A model generated the notes under the pieces. That model was not told where the DNA came from. It did no database searches and saw only the letters and a list, made by a program, of their open reading frames with translations. From an uncultured Phascolarctobacterium sp. (lineage in GTDB: Bacteria > Bacillota > Negativicutes > Acidaminococcales > Acidaminococcaceae), in contig CASFJU010000008.1 of NCBI GenBank assembly GCA_949295115.1, positions 1 to 64,000 of the forward strand: DNA of 64,000 bases, read 5' to 3'. Positions within the stretch are counted from its first letter, which is position 1; each line of letters opens with the position of its first letter. Made by a program: the position numbers and the translations under genes. Shown here in pieces: positions 39,816 through 48,244 of this stretch.

Positions 39816-41372
39816 TTAGTTTAACCTTACATATCCCACGCGTTCCGCTAATTCCTGCCCCTGCGGGGATTGCATCCAGTTGAGGAAGTGTGTAAGCTGT
39901 GGTTTGGTGTTGCTTTTAAGCGTGATGGCGTAAAGTTTGGTGGTGAAGGGGTATTGGCCGCTGCGGATATTTTCGTCAGTGGGGTAAACGCCGTCGATAG
40001 CAAGGATTTTAACCGGTGCATCCTTGCGACCTAACATGCCGGTTAAAAAGAATTTGAAGGAGAAACCAAGCGCACCGGCATCGCCGTTGTATTCGGCAAC
40101 ACTTTCACCTATACCGCCCATACTTGGTATGTATTCCGTTTTCAGCGGCTCCATAATCGGCGTATCGTCCATAATGTGCTGCAAAAGCGTCTGGCTGCCG
40201 CTGCCTTCCGGGCGTTGGAAGGCTAAAACGCGCCTGTCCTCGCCGCCCAGCGGCTGCCAGTTTTTAACTTTACCGCTGTAAATATCGCGTACCTGCTGCC
40301 TGGTAAGGCTTTCGACGGGGTTATCACTGCTTACAAAAAACACAAAGGCTTCGCCGGCTATCGGCGTTAAAACAAGTTCTTCACCCAAAGCGGCGGCTTC
40401 CTCCTGTTGTTTTTGCGAGGGCATGGCGCCGAAAAATACATCGCAGCGTTTGTTGATTAAATCCTTAAAAGCGTAGACGGTGTTGTTAAAGGCAACGTAT
40501 TTTTTAAATTCAGTATTAATTTTATCTTTTTCATCCCCTGTTAAAGCAATTTTGTTATACTGATATTTTTGAATGCCGTCGTAGCAGGCGTTGGCGAAGG
40601 CGGAATAAACCGGATAGGCGGCTTCAGCACCGTCCAGTGTCAGCCATTCATCCTGCGTAAGCAGCAAAGTGCTGGGCTCGTTTAGCTTTGGCAGAATGTT
40701 GTTGGGATTAGTGATTTTATATTTGGAAAGGTCAACACTGCTTAAGCCGTTTTCGTAAGCAAATTTATGTGAGCGGACGGTAATACCGTTTTCAATAGTG
40801 TAATTTGTTATGCTGCCGCAGATTGCCAAAATTGCCACTACACAGGCGGCAGGCTTAAACAGCGGCAATTTAACGCCGCATATTTTGTAAATGTAGCTGG
40901 CAAAAAACGCCAATGGAATGAGATTGGTGATAAGAAAAAATAAAATTATATATTCAGGATTATAGAGCAGCACTAAAAGTAATATTAGAAAACTACCGTG
41001 TATTAAAAGCAATAAATAAAAATACAAGCTGCTTAATAGATCTATCATAGAGCCGTTGCATGAATAAAAGAAGAATGCAAATGCTAATCCGCCAACAGAG
41101 CATGGTAATAAAGATGCGCAACTTAATTTTGCTAAACTGTCATTGTGGACATTTAGAGTTTTGAACCAATAAAATTTAAAAGGTTGTTTTAATAATATTA
41201 AGCCGATAATAACAAACATGCTAAATAAAAATATATAGGCGTAGGAAGTACCGTTGATTATCAGTATAGAACATAAAAAGGCGGAAATAATAGCTATTAT
41301 AATAGCTCCTAAAAAGAATAATTGATTATACAGCCAGTATTTTAACGCTAATTTTAAAAAGCTTTTCATCAT
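39816..41372 (-). CDS. PstS-like substrate-binding domain fused to a membrane domain
   Basis: A 518-residue protein. Residues about 1-195 hold five to six hydrophobic segments; residues about 230-518 are a PstS-like type 2 periplasmic-binding fold (QQVRDIYSGKVKNWQPLGGEDRRV, RPEGSGSQTLLQ, GGIGESVAEYNGDAGALG). Phosphate binding is likely, given the SGS and RPEGSGSQT elements. The usual PstS is a soluble or lipid-anchored protein; here a multi-pass region replaces the signal. The N-terminal coding half is much more AT-rich than the C-terminal half, suggesting fusion of two sources. No pstCAB genes adjoin it, so sensing rather than transport is possible. Confidence 0.75.
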   Translation of the reverse strand: MMKSFLKLALKYWLYNQLFFLGAIIIAIISAFLCSILIINGTSYAYIFLFSMFVIIGLILLKQPFKFYWFKTLNVHNDSLAKLSCASLLPCSVGGLAFAFFFYSCNGSMIDLLSSLYFYLLLLIHGSFLILLLVLLYNPEYIILFFLITNLIPLAFFASYIYKICGVKLPLFKPAACVVAILAICGSITNYTIENGITVRSHKFAYENGLSSVDLSKYKITNPNNILPKLNEPSTLLLTQDEWLTLDGAEAAYPVYSAFANACYDGIQKYQYNKIALTGDEKDKINTEFKKYVAFNNTVYAFKDLINKRCDVFFGAMPSQKQQEEAAALGEELVLTPIAGEAFVFFVSSDNPVESLTRQQVRDIYSGKVKNWQPLGGEDRRVLAFQRPEGSGSQTLLQHIMDDTPIMEPLKTEYIPSMGGIGESVAEYNGDAGALGFSFKFFLTGMLGRKDAPVKILAIDGVYPTDENIRSGQYPFTTKLYAITLKSNTKPQLTHFLNWMQSPQGQELAERVGYVRLN

Positions 41373-41435
41373 CCACACCGCCTTTAATGCAAAGTATGCT
41401 TACCTTTATTATAGCATTTTATCCGCGTAAGCGTA

Positions 41436-41464
41436 TTGCTAAAGCATGGGTAATGTGTTATACT
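41436..41464 (+). promoter_or_regulatory. sugE promoter
   Basis: TTGCTA (41436-41441) and TATACT (41459-41464), spacer 17 bp. Confidence 0.65.
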
Positions 41465-41468
41465 TGCA

Positions 41469-41556
41469 GTGGACTGTTTAACGCCGGTTAAGCAGGTGCC
41501 TTTATTTATGTATCGCAGGCCTTTGAAGATACATAAATAAGGGCATTTTTTATTTT
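41469..41556 (+). promoter_or_regulatory. sugE leader: small hairpin plus strong terminator (candidate guanidine-type riboswitch)
   Basis: The leader starts with hairpin CTGTTTAAC-GCCG-GTTAAGCAG (41474-41495), then a terminator whose arms are 41497-41514 and 41528-41545 (18 bp) followed by a T-run. Attenuation is therefore likely. SugE/Gdx genes are frequent targets of guanidine riboswitches. I could not match the class I (ykkC) consensus by eye and cannot name a class. Confidence 0.6.
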
Positions 41557-41571
41557 AAGGGGGTATTTGTT

Positions 41572-41892
41572 GTGGCATGGTTTGATTTGTTGATAGCAGG
41601 TTTGTTTGAAGTGGTGTGGTCTACCTGTTTAAAATATTCGCACGGGTTTACCAATTTAAAATTTACGCTTTTGACTTTTGCCGGTATGGCGGCAAGCTTC
41701 TGGTTTTTGGCACACGCCATTAAAGCGCTGCCGATGGGCACGGCTTATGCCATCTGGACGGGCATCGGCGCATTGGGCGCTGTTATAGTAGGCATTGTGC
41801 TGTTTGACGAAGCGCTTACATTGCCGCGCCTGTTTTTTACGGCGCTGCTTTTAACGGGCATTATCGGGCTTAAAATGAGTTCGGGGCAGTAG
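41572..41892 (+). CDS. sugE: SugE/Gdx-type small multidrug resistance exporter
   Basis: A 106-residue, four-helix SMR protein. AWFDLLIAGLFEVVWSTCLK holds the essential membrane Glu (in GLFEVVW); SHGFTNLK and MGTAYAIWTGIGALG are characteristic of the SugE/Gdx branch, whose members exchange guanidinium for protons. It works as an antiparallel dimer in the inner membrane. The start is GTG 41572 with AAGGGGG 8 bp upstream. It has its own promoter and an attenuated leader. Confidence 0.88.
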   Translation: MAWFDLLIAGLFEVVWSTCLKYSHGFTNLKFTLLTFAGMAASFWFLAHAIKALPMGTAYAIWTGIGALGAVIVGIVLFDEALTLPRLFFTALLLTGIIGLKMSSGQ

Positions 41893-41904
41893 GCAAAAGT
41901 TTAT

Positions 41905-41940
41905 TAAAGGGCGGGCGGCGTTGTGCCGTCCTTTGTTATT
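41905..41940 (+). terminator. Terminator after sugE
   Basis: AAAGGGCGGGCGGC and GCCGTCCTTTG pair around GTTGT, then TTATTTG. Confidence 0.7.
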
Positions 41941-42014
41941 TGTATCATTTGATACGCCGGTGGCGGAGGGTTAAAAACAAATGATGTTTTTGTTTGCTTT
42001 TTTCAGAATTATGT

Positions 42015-42075
42015 GTTAAATTAAAGTAAAATATTAGTTAAATAAAAGTAAAGATTTTGTTACTTTTTGTTTAAC
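42015..42075. promoter_or_regulatory. Triple-site operator before the ABC transporter
   Basis: The motif GTTAAATTAAAGTAAA (42015-42030) recurs as GTTAAATAAAAGTAAAG (42037-42053), exactly 22 bp on, and in inverted orientation as GTTACTTTTTGTTTAAC (42059-42075). Two helical turns between direct copies and a dyad between the last two suggest cooperative binding of a dimeric regulator. A clear promoter could not be singled out in this AT-rich stretch. Confidence 0.6.
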
Positions 42076-42130
42076 GGCGCTGATATTTTTAATCTGCCCG
42101 GCAAGGCAGCAAAATTAAGGAGGTTTTAAA

Positions 42131-43159
42131 ATGCTTAAGAAAACAACTGTATGGCTGCTTTCTGTGATGATGCTCATGATGATGCTTGTTGCAGGCTGCG
42201 GCGGCGGTGAAGAAAAACAGGCCGCAGGCAACGACAGCCAGAAACTCATCGTGTACACCTCGATGAAAGAATCCCTTATTAAAGGCATTGTTGACGGCTT
42301 TAAAAAGGCTAACCCCGGAATTGACGTTGACTATCAGTCCGCAGGCGCAGGCAAACTGATGGCTAAAATTGCGGCTGAACGCCAGAGCGGCAAAATTCTG
42401 GCCGACGTTATCTGGACCAGTGAAGTTCCTGACTTTTACAACATGAAAAACGAAGGCATTTTGCTGAACTACAAGAGCCCCGTTGAACCTGAAACCGTTA
42501 ACCCGTTTGACGATTACGACGGCTCCTTCCATGCTGCCCGTCTCGGCACCCTCGGCATCGTTATCAACACCGATAAAATCAAAACCGCTCCTACCCAGTG
42601 GTCCGACCTGATGGGCCCGGATTACACCGGTAAATTCGGTATTGCCAACCCGGCTCTTTCCGGCACCTCTTACATGAGCGTTGCACTTTTGGAAAAACAG
42701 TTCGGCTGGAAATTCTTTGAAGACATTAAAGCTAACGGCGGCCGTATCGGTAAAGGCTCCGGCCAGGTTATCGACGATACTGCTTCCGGCGAACTTGGCG
42801 CAGCACTGGCAGTTGACTACATCACCAATGCTAAAATCGAAAAAGGCGCTCACCTGCAGCTTTGCTATCCGCCCGAACTGCTCGTAGTTCCGAGCCCGGT
42901 TGCAATCTTTAAAGACAGCACCAAAGCTGACGCAGCCAAGAAATTTGTCGACTACCTGCTCGGCAAAGAAGCCCAGACCCTCGTTGCACAGCAGGGCACC
43001 ATTCCTGTTCGTGAAGACGTAGAAATTCCGGCTAAATTCAATCTGCCCGCTCCGAAAGAAGCTTTGGAAAAATCCATTAAGATTGACTACATCGAAGCAA
43101 TTAAAACCAAAGAAGACACCATTAAAAAATTCTCCGATATTATGCAGATTAAACAATAA
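42131..43159 (+). CDS. Fe3+-type ABC transporter substrate-binding lipoprotein
   Basis: A 342-residue lipoprotein (lipobox LVAGC at about 18-22) with a type 2 periplasmic-binding fold of the AfuA/FutA/PhnS group: LIVYTSMKESLIKGIVDGF, VDYQSAGAGKLMAKI, DVIWTSEVPDFY and QLCYPPELLVVPSPVAI. Likely ligands are ferric complexes or phosphonate/sulfonate anions; the sequence does not decide. It leads a four-gene operon (binding protein, ATPase, fused permease, second ATPase) behind the triple-site operator. The codon choice of highly expressed genes is seen, and a terminator-like hairpin follows the stop, favouring excess binding protein. Confidence 0.88.
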   Translation: MLKKTTVWLLSVMMLMMMLVAGCGGGEEKQAAGNDSQKLIVYTSMKESLIKGIVDGFKKANPGIDVDYQSAGAGKLMAKIAAERQSGKILADVIWTSEVPDFYNMKNEGILLNYKSPVEPETVNPFDDYDGSFHAARLGTLGIVINTDKIKTAPTQWSDLMGPDYTGKFGIANPALSGTSYMSVALLEKQFGWKFFEDIKANGGRIGKGSGQVIDDTASGELGAALAVDYITNAKIEKGAHLQLCYPPELLVVPSPVAIFKDSTKADAAKKFVDYLLGKEAQTLVAQQGTIPVREDVEIPAKFNLPAPKEALEKSIKIDYIEAIKTKEDTIKKFSDIMQIKQ

Positions 43160-43195
43160 CAGGGCATAACCGGATTATAATGGTTATTTAAAACT

Positions 43196-43231
43196 GGCGG
43201 CGGAACGGGGTTTCCCGTTCTGCCGTTTTTG
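43196..43231 (+). terminator. Partial terminator inside the ABC operon
   Basis: CGGCGGAACGGG pairs with CCCGTTCTGCCG around GTTT, then TTTTTG. It probably sets a high ratio of binding protein to transporter. Confidence 0.8.
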
Positions 43232-43261
43232 TAATATTAAAGGTTGACAGGAGGTAACCTT

Positions 43262-44359
43262 ATGGAAGATATCATTAAGGTTGAGGGCGTCGCCAAGGCC
43301 TATGGCAAGCATCAGGTGCATAAGGGACTTGACCTGGGCATAAAAAAAGGCGAATGCTTTACGCTGCTCGGCCCTTCCGGCTGCGGCAAAACGGTTTTAA
43401 TCCGCCTTATTGCCGGGCACGAAGTGCCGGACGAGGGGCGTATTATTATTGATAACACTACCGTTGCCGACAGCGCAAGCGGCGAATATATCCCGCCCGA
43501 AAGGCGTGGCTTGGGCATTGTGTTCCAGGATTATGCGGTTTGGCCGCACATGACGGTGTATGACAATATTGCCTACCCGCTGAAAATGGAAAAACGCCCG
43601 AAAGATGAAATTGATAAATTAGTAATGAAGATGATTGACATCGTCGGCATGAAGGGTTTGGATAAACGCCTGCCGTCCGAACTTTCCGGCGGCCAGCAGC
43701 AGCGTGTTGCCCTTGCGCGTGCGCTTGTAGCCGACCCTTCGGTTATGCTTCTGGACGAGCCGCTTTCCAACCTTGACGCTAATTTGCGCGAGGAAATGCG
43801 TTTTGAAATCAAGGCTTTGCAGCGCCAGTTCGGCATTACGGTTATGTATGTAACGCATGACCAGGAGGTTGCCCTTGCTATCAGCGACCGCATCGCGATT
43901 ATGGATAACGAAGGACATATCCGCCAGATTGGCACGCCTTACGAAATCTTTGAACAGCCTGCCGATTTGTTCATCTTTAAATTCATGGGCATCGCAAACT
44001 TCCTCGGTGTGCGCGCCGAAAACGGCAGATTTTTGGTTGGCACCGGCAATCAGGAAGTGCCCTGGGAAAAACCGCAGGATGCTGCGATTACCAACTGGGT
44101 TGCGGCTTTCCGCCCGTCGGACGTTGCAATCAACCGTGACGGCGAGGGTTTGCGCGGCGTTATTAAACGTGCCAACTTCCTTGGCGCTACGATGGACTAT
44201 ATGATTGAGATTGACGGCGAGCACCTGCGTACCGAGATTGTTACGCATGAAGCCATCAGCGAGAACCTGATGTTTAAAGAGGGCGAGGAGTGCGTTGTCA
44301 ACTTCCGTGCGCTGCACTGGTTTGACGCGGCACAGCTTAAGGAGGTGGAAGAATTATGA
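43262..44359 (+). CDS. ABC transporter ATPase 1
   Basis: A 365-residue FbpC/PotA-type ATPase: Walker A GPSGCGKT, Q-loop VFQDYAVWPHM, signature LSGGQQQRV, Walker B VMLLDEP, switch His VTHD. A C-terminal OB/TOBE region (about 240-365) follows. It powers the fused permease encoded next. ATG 43262 follows GGAGG. It overlaps the permease gene by 4 bp. Confidence 0.93.
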   Translation: MEDIIKVEGVAKAYGKHQVHKGLDLGIKKGECFTLLGPSGCGKTVLIRLIAGHEVPDEGRIIIDNTTVADSASGEYIPPERRGLGIVFQDYAVWPHMTVYDNIAYPLKMEKRPKDEIDKLVMKMIDIVGMKGLDKRLPSELSGGQQQRVALARALVADPSVMLLDEPLSNLDANLREEMRFEIKALQRQFGITVMYVTHDQEVALAISDRIAIMDNEGHIRQIGTPYEIFEQPADLFIFKFMGIANFLGVRAENGRFLVGTGNQEVPWEKPQDAAITNWVAAFRPSDVAINRDGEGLRGVIKRANFLGATMDYMIEIDGEHLRTEIVTHEAISENLMFKEGEECVVNFRALHWFDAAQLKEVEEL

Positions 44360-46047
44360 GTACAATTAAAAAAGACAGCGGCTTTGGTGTTGCACAAATA
44401 ATTCTGTTAATCTCCATTGCCATTCTGGTAATTTTTGTTGCGTGGCCTGTACTTTTAATTTTATTTAACGCCTTTTTTGTTGACGGCAATTTTAACAGCA
44501 CGGACTTTTACAATGTTTTAACCGAGCCGGAAACTTTCCAGGCGCTGAAAAACTCGCTGATTATCGCCAGCATGACGACTATCGGCAGTACGATTGTCGG
44601 CACGTTTTTTGCGTGGCTTGTTACCCGTACGGATTTGCCGTACAAAACCTTTATGAAAAGCCTGTTCCTTGTTCCGTTCATGCTGCCGAGCTTTATCGGC
44701 GCGTTGGCGTGGAAGATGCTGCTGTCGCCTAACTCCGGCTACATCAACACCTTCTTTATGGAAACCTTCGGCCTGAGCGAACCTGTTTTTGATATTTATA
44801 CTTACTACGGCATCAGTGCGGTTGAAGTTATGTACTTATTCCCGTTTGTATTTATTCAGGTTTGCGGCGCGCTGGAGCGTATGGACCCGACTTTGGAAGA
44901 ATCGGCGCGTATCAGCGGTGCGGGCCTGTTTACCATTACCCGCAAAATCACCATTCCGCTGGTGCTGCCTTCCATTATGTCCGGCGCACTCCTCATTATG
45001 CTGTACTCCATGGCACATTTCGGCACTGTTGCGGTACTCGGCATTGAGCAGGGCATTTACAACATCCCGACGCTGATTTACGAAAAAATCCACCAGAGCG
45101 GCGGCAGCTTCGACTCTATCCGTACCGGCACCGTACTTGCTACCGTGCTTGTTGTAACCGCTGCCATGATTATCTGGGCACAGCAGAAGGTTTTAAGCCG
45201 CGGCCATTACCAGATTATCGGCGGCAAGAGCTTCCGCCCGATGGAACTTAAACTGCGCGGCCTGCGTTACCCGCTCCTGTTCTTCTGCCTGGCTTACATC
45301 GGCTTTACCATTTTACTGCCGACTGCGGTTATCTTCTTAGTTGGCGGCGTAAGCACCTACGGCCTGCCGCTGACATGGGAAAACCTGTCGCTCGACAACT
45401 ACAAATATATCCTGTTTGAATACGAAGTTACCAAGGACGCTATCTTCAACAGCGTAACGCTGGGCCTTGCGGCGGCAGTTATCACCATGTTTGCCGGCGT
45501 TATGATTTCCTACGTTATCGTTAAGATGAAAGTCCGCGGCAAAGGCATCCTTGAGTTCCTCGGCATGCTGCCGTTCTCCGTACCGGGCTCTGTTATCGCG
45601 CTGGGCGTTATCCTTGCGTGGAGCGGCAAATTCGGCATCAACCTGTACAACACGGTATGGATTATCCTCGTTGCCTACATCGCGCGTTATATGGCGTTCA
45701 GCTTAAAGGCTAACTCCGCCGCGCTGGAACAGGTACACGACTCCTTGATGGAAGCTTCCCGCTCCTGCGGCGCAACGATGTGGCAGTCCTTAAAAGACAT
45801 CGTTATCCCGCTGGTGCGCCCGGGCATGATCAGTGCGTTCTTCTTGATCTTCCTGCCGGCGCTGCGTGAACTTACCGTTTCCATTATGCTGTATGCACCG
45901 ACGACGAGGACCATCGGCGTTGCCATTTACACGCTGAACGAAGACGGCGAAACCGTTATGAGTACCGCGCTCGCAGGCATTGCGCTGATTCTTATCGTTA
46001 TCGGCCAGATGCTGATTAACCATTTTACCAAGAAAGTGAGTGAGTAA
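44356..46047 (+). CDS. Fused ABC transporter permease (FbpB type)
   Basis: A 563-residue inner-membrane protein with two tandem permease halves and about 12 helices. Each half has a BPD_transp_1 EAA-type loop that docks an ATPase: ESARISGAGLFTITRKITIPL in the first (about 178-198, cited in part) and EASRSCGATMWQSLKDIVIP in the second. This is the FbpB/SfuB ferric-transport layout. It starts in the end of ATPase 1 (4-bp overlap) and ends 5 bp before ATPase 2. Confidence 0.92.
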   Translation: MSTIKKDSGFGVAQIILLISIAILVIFVAWPVLLILFNAFFVDGNFNSTDFYNVLTEPETFQALKNSLIIASMTTIGSTIVGTFFAWLVTRTDLPYKTFMKSLFLVPFMLPSFIGALAWKMLLSPNSGYINTFFMETFGLSEPVFDIYTYYGISAVEVMYLFPFVFIQVCGALERMDPTLEESARISGAGLFTITRKITIPLVLPSIMSGALLIMLYSMAHFGTVAVLGIEQGIYNIPTLIYEKIHQSGGSFDSIRTGTVLATVLVVTAAMIIWAQQKVLSRGHYQIIGGKSFRPMELKLRGLRYPLLFFCLAYIGFTILLPTAVIFLVGGVSTYGLPLTWENLSLDNYKYILFEYEVTKDAIFNSVTLGLAAAVITMFAGVMISYVIVKMKVRGKGILEFLGMLPFSVPGSVIALGVILAWSGKFGINLYNTVWIILVAYIARYMAFSLKANSAALEQVHDSLMEASRSCGATMWQSLKDIVIPLVRPGMISAFFLIFLPALRELTVSIMLYAPTTRTIGVAIYTLNEDGETVMSTALAGIALILIVIGQMLINHFTKKVSE

Positions 46048-46052
46048 CCGTC

Positions 46053-47123
46053 ATGTCTTATATACGCTTAGTTAACGTTACAAAACGCTTTGGCAATGTT
46101 ACTGCCGTAGATAACCTGAACTTTGAAATCGGCAAAGGCGAGTGCTTCTCCATGCTTGGTCCCTCCGGCTGCGGTAAGACGACTACCCTGCGCATGGTTG
46201 CAGGCTTTGAAGATTTAAGCGACGGCGAAGTGTGGGTTGGCGACCGCCTGCTCTCCTCGCCGAAAAAGCACCATTATACACCGCCCGAAAACCGTAACTT
46301 CGGTATGGTTTTTCAGGCCTTTGCCGTATGGCCGCACATGAGCGTCTATGAAAACGTTGCCTTCCCGCTGCGTCTGCGTAAGCTGCCCACAGCGGAAATT
46401 GAACAGCGTACCAAAGACGCGCTGACCGCGACTAACCTTTTAAAAGCGGCTGAAGAAAGCCCGGCCAGTCTCTCCGGCGGCGGCAAACAGCGCGTGGCGC
46501 TTGCGCGTGCGCTGGCCATTAACCCGGACGTAATGCTGCTGGACGAACCGCTTTCCAGCCTTGACCCGCATCTGCGTGAGGAAATGCGCTTTGAAATTAA
46601 GGACCTGCAGCGTAAATACGGTTTTTCCATTATTTACGTTACGCACGACCAGTCGGAAGCAATGGCGCTTTCGGACCGCATCCTTGTTATGAAGCTGGGC
46701 GTAATGCAGCAGATTGATTCGCCGCTGAATGTTTACAACCATCCGGCCAATAAATTTGTTTTCAGCTTCATCGGCGTGTCCAGCTTTACGGACGTAGTTT
46801 GGAACAACGGCGCTGCCTATATTAAAGGCGATAACCGCCCGCTGCCTTCCGGCCTTGTAGTGCCCGACCGCATGAACGGTGAAGCTATGTTCAACCTGGC
46901 CAGCCGCCCGACCGAAATCCGTTTTACCAACGAAAACGACATCAACGGCGTGCGCGGCGTGGTACTGCGTAAAGCCTTCCTCGGCGAAATTATCGACTAC
47001 CTCGTTAAAATCGGTGACCAGGAAGTACGCGTACAAATCGGCCGCCGCGACCATGGCCCCGAAACCGGCGAAGTATGCTACCTGCACTTCCTCCGCCCGT
47101 TCTGGTACAAGGTTGATGAATGA
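46053..47123 (+). CDS. ABC transporter ATPase 2 with altered signature
   Basis: A 356-residue paralogue of ATPase 1: Walker A GPSGCGKT, VFQAFAVWPHM, Walker B VMLLDEP, VTHDQSEA and a C-terminal TOBE region. The signature reads LSGGGKQRV instead of LSGGQQQRV. With one permease polypeptide and two ATPase genes, a heterodimeric ATPase pair with unequal sites is plausible. Alternatively the two form separate homodimers under different conditions. Last gene of the operon. Confidence 0.9.
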   Translation: MSYIRLVNVTKRFGNVTAVDNLNFEIGKGECFSMLGPSGCGKTTTLRMVAGFEDLSDGEVWVGDRLLSSPKKHHYTPPENRNFGMVFQAFAVWPHMSVYENVAFPLRLRKLPTAEIEQRTKDALTATNLLKAAEESPASLSGGGKQRVALARALAINPDVMLLDEPLSSLDPHLREEMRFEIKDLQRKYGFSIIYVTHDQSEAMALSDRILVMKLGVMQQIDSPLNVYNHPANKFVFSFIGVSSFTDVVWNNGAAYIKGDNRPLPSGLVVPDRMNGEAMFNLASRPTEIRFTNENDINGVRGVVLRKAFLGEIIDYLVKIGDQEVRVQIGRRDHGPETGEVCYLHFLRPFWYKVDE

Positions 47124-47148
47124 GGCAAAACCGAAAATAGCATAACAA

Positions 47149-47185
47149 AAAGCCTGAAGCGTAATGCTTCAGGCTTTAATTTTTT
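47149..47185. terminator. Bidirectional terminator between ABC operon and purC
   Basis: AAAGCCTGAAGC (47149-47160) pairs with GCTTCAGGCTTT (47166-47177), then AATTTTTTTG. Confidence 0.9.
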
Positions 47186-47222
47186 TGTTTGTAATTTTAG
47201 CTGCGTCAGGCAGCTTTATCTC

Positions 47223-47933
47223 TTATTTCCCCTCACCGGTCAGCCTTCTGATGATTTCGTGGTAGGCTTCTTCCACGCCGCCCATGTCGCGGCGGAAGCG
47301 GTCCTTATCAAGCTTTTCGTTGGTGTCCCAGTCCCACAGGCGTGCGCAGTCCGGCGTAATTTCGTCCGCCAGGATGATGTTGCCGTCCTTATCGACGCCG
47401 TATTCGGTTTTAAAGTCAATCAGGCGCACCTTGCGCGTTGCCAAAAAGTCTTTCAGCACTGCGTTGATTTTCAGCGCCATTTCGCGGATTGTGGCAATCT
47501 GTTCGTCGGTGGCGATGCCGAAGGCCACGCCGTAATCGGGGCTGATCATCGGGTCGTCCAGCTCGTCGCTTTTATAGTAAAATTCAACCAGCGGGCGGTG
47601 CAGCACGTAGCCTTCTTCCACGCCCATTTTTTTGGCAAGGCTGCCCGCAGCGATATTGCGGCAGACAACTTCAACCGGGATGATTTTTACTTTTTTGCAC
47701 AGCTGTTCGCGGTCGCTGAGCTTTTTGATGATGTGGTGCGGGATGCCGTTTTTGGCAAGCAAATCGAAGAAAAAGGTTGTAATGGTGTTGTTCATAATGC
47801 CCTTATCCACGATAGTGCCGTGTTTGGCGCCGTTTAAGGCGGTGGCGTCGTCCTTGTAGTAAATAACTACTTCGTTGGGGTCTGCGGTGGCAAATACTTT
47901 TTTGGCTTTTCCTTCGTATAACAGTTCGGCCAT
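47223..47933 (-). CDS. purC: SAICAR synthetase
   Basis: A 236-residue enzyme of de novo purine synthesis that joins aspartate to CAIR using ATP. Hallmarks: LLYEGKAKKVFAT at the N-terminus, IPVEVVCRNIAAGS, and LADEITPDCARLWD. Length fits the short bacterial form. It stands alone here, apart from other pur genes, behind its own promoter and a leader hairpin (ATGCCCGG/CCGGGCAT, near 47962-47985) that lacks a T-run. Confidence 0.95.
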   Translation of the reverse strand: MAELLYEGKAKKVFATADPNEVVIYYKDDATALNGAKHGTIVDKGIMNNTITTFFFDLLAKNGIPHHIIKKLSDREQLCKKVKIIPVEVVCRNIAAGSLAKKMGVEEGYVLHRPLVEFYYKSDELDDPMISPDYGVAFGIATDEQIATIREMALKINAVLKDFLATRKVRLIDFKTEYGVDKDGNIILADEITPDCARLWDWDTNEKLDKDRFRRDMGGVEEAYHEIIRRLTGEGK

Positions 47934-48013
47934 GGTTAAAACCTCTTTCTTTTATTAAGTAATGCCCGGCGGGGTACCGGGCATCCTGTTTGTGCTTTGT
48001 TTGTGATGTAAAT

Positions 48014-48042
48014 ATTTTAGAGCTTTTAAAAGTGGTTGTCAA
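48014..48042 (-). promoter_or_regulatory. purC promoter
   Basis: On the minus strand TTGACA (48042-48037) and TAAAAT (48019-48014), spacer 17 bp. Confidence 0.75.
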
Positions 48043-48079
48043 TGATTTTTTGCAAAAATGTCCAATGTATACAGCACAA

Positions 48080-48151
48080 TTTACACTAAATTTTCAGAAA
48101 ATAACAACATTTTCAAAAACCCTTTACAAATAGTGTAAAGCGATTTATAAT
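48080..48151 (+). promoter_or_regulatory. glnN promoter with inverted-repeat operator
   Basis: TTTACA (48123-48128) and TATAAT (48146-48151), spacer 17 bp. TTTACACTA (48080-48088) and its exact complement TAGTGTAAA (48131-48139, inside the spacer) form an inverted repeat that a regulator could bridge. Confidence 0.65.
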
Positions 48152-48160
48152 TACAGCATA

Positions 48161-48212
48161 AGCAACGACGAAGTTGTGGAAGTCATTCCGCTTCGCACGT
48201 TGCTTTTTTTAT
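48161..48212 (+). terminator. Attenuator in the glnN leader
   Basis: GCAACG (48162-48167) pairs with CGTTGC (48198-48203), GAAG with CTTC and GGAA with TTCC inside, then seven T residues. The 5' arm can alternatively fold as CAAC-GACGAA-GTTG, so a factor-dependent antiterminator is plausible. It begins about 10 nt after the predicted transcription start. Confidence 0.75.
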
Positions 48213-48244
48213 TTTATGTTTTGTTTGTGAGGGGGAACTTAATT

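Noticed and set aside
42089-43156. 355-codon Phe/Gly-rich open frame on the minus strand
   Set aside because: Antisense to the substrate-binding lipoprotein gene, which has a signal peptide and binding-protein motifs.
47934-48013. Purine riboswitch or terminator in the purC leader
   Set aside because: The ATGCCCGG/CCGGGCAT hairpin lacks a T-run on the purC strand, and no riboswitch core is visible.
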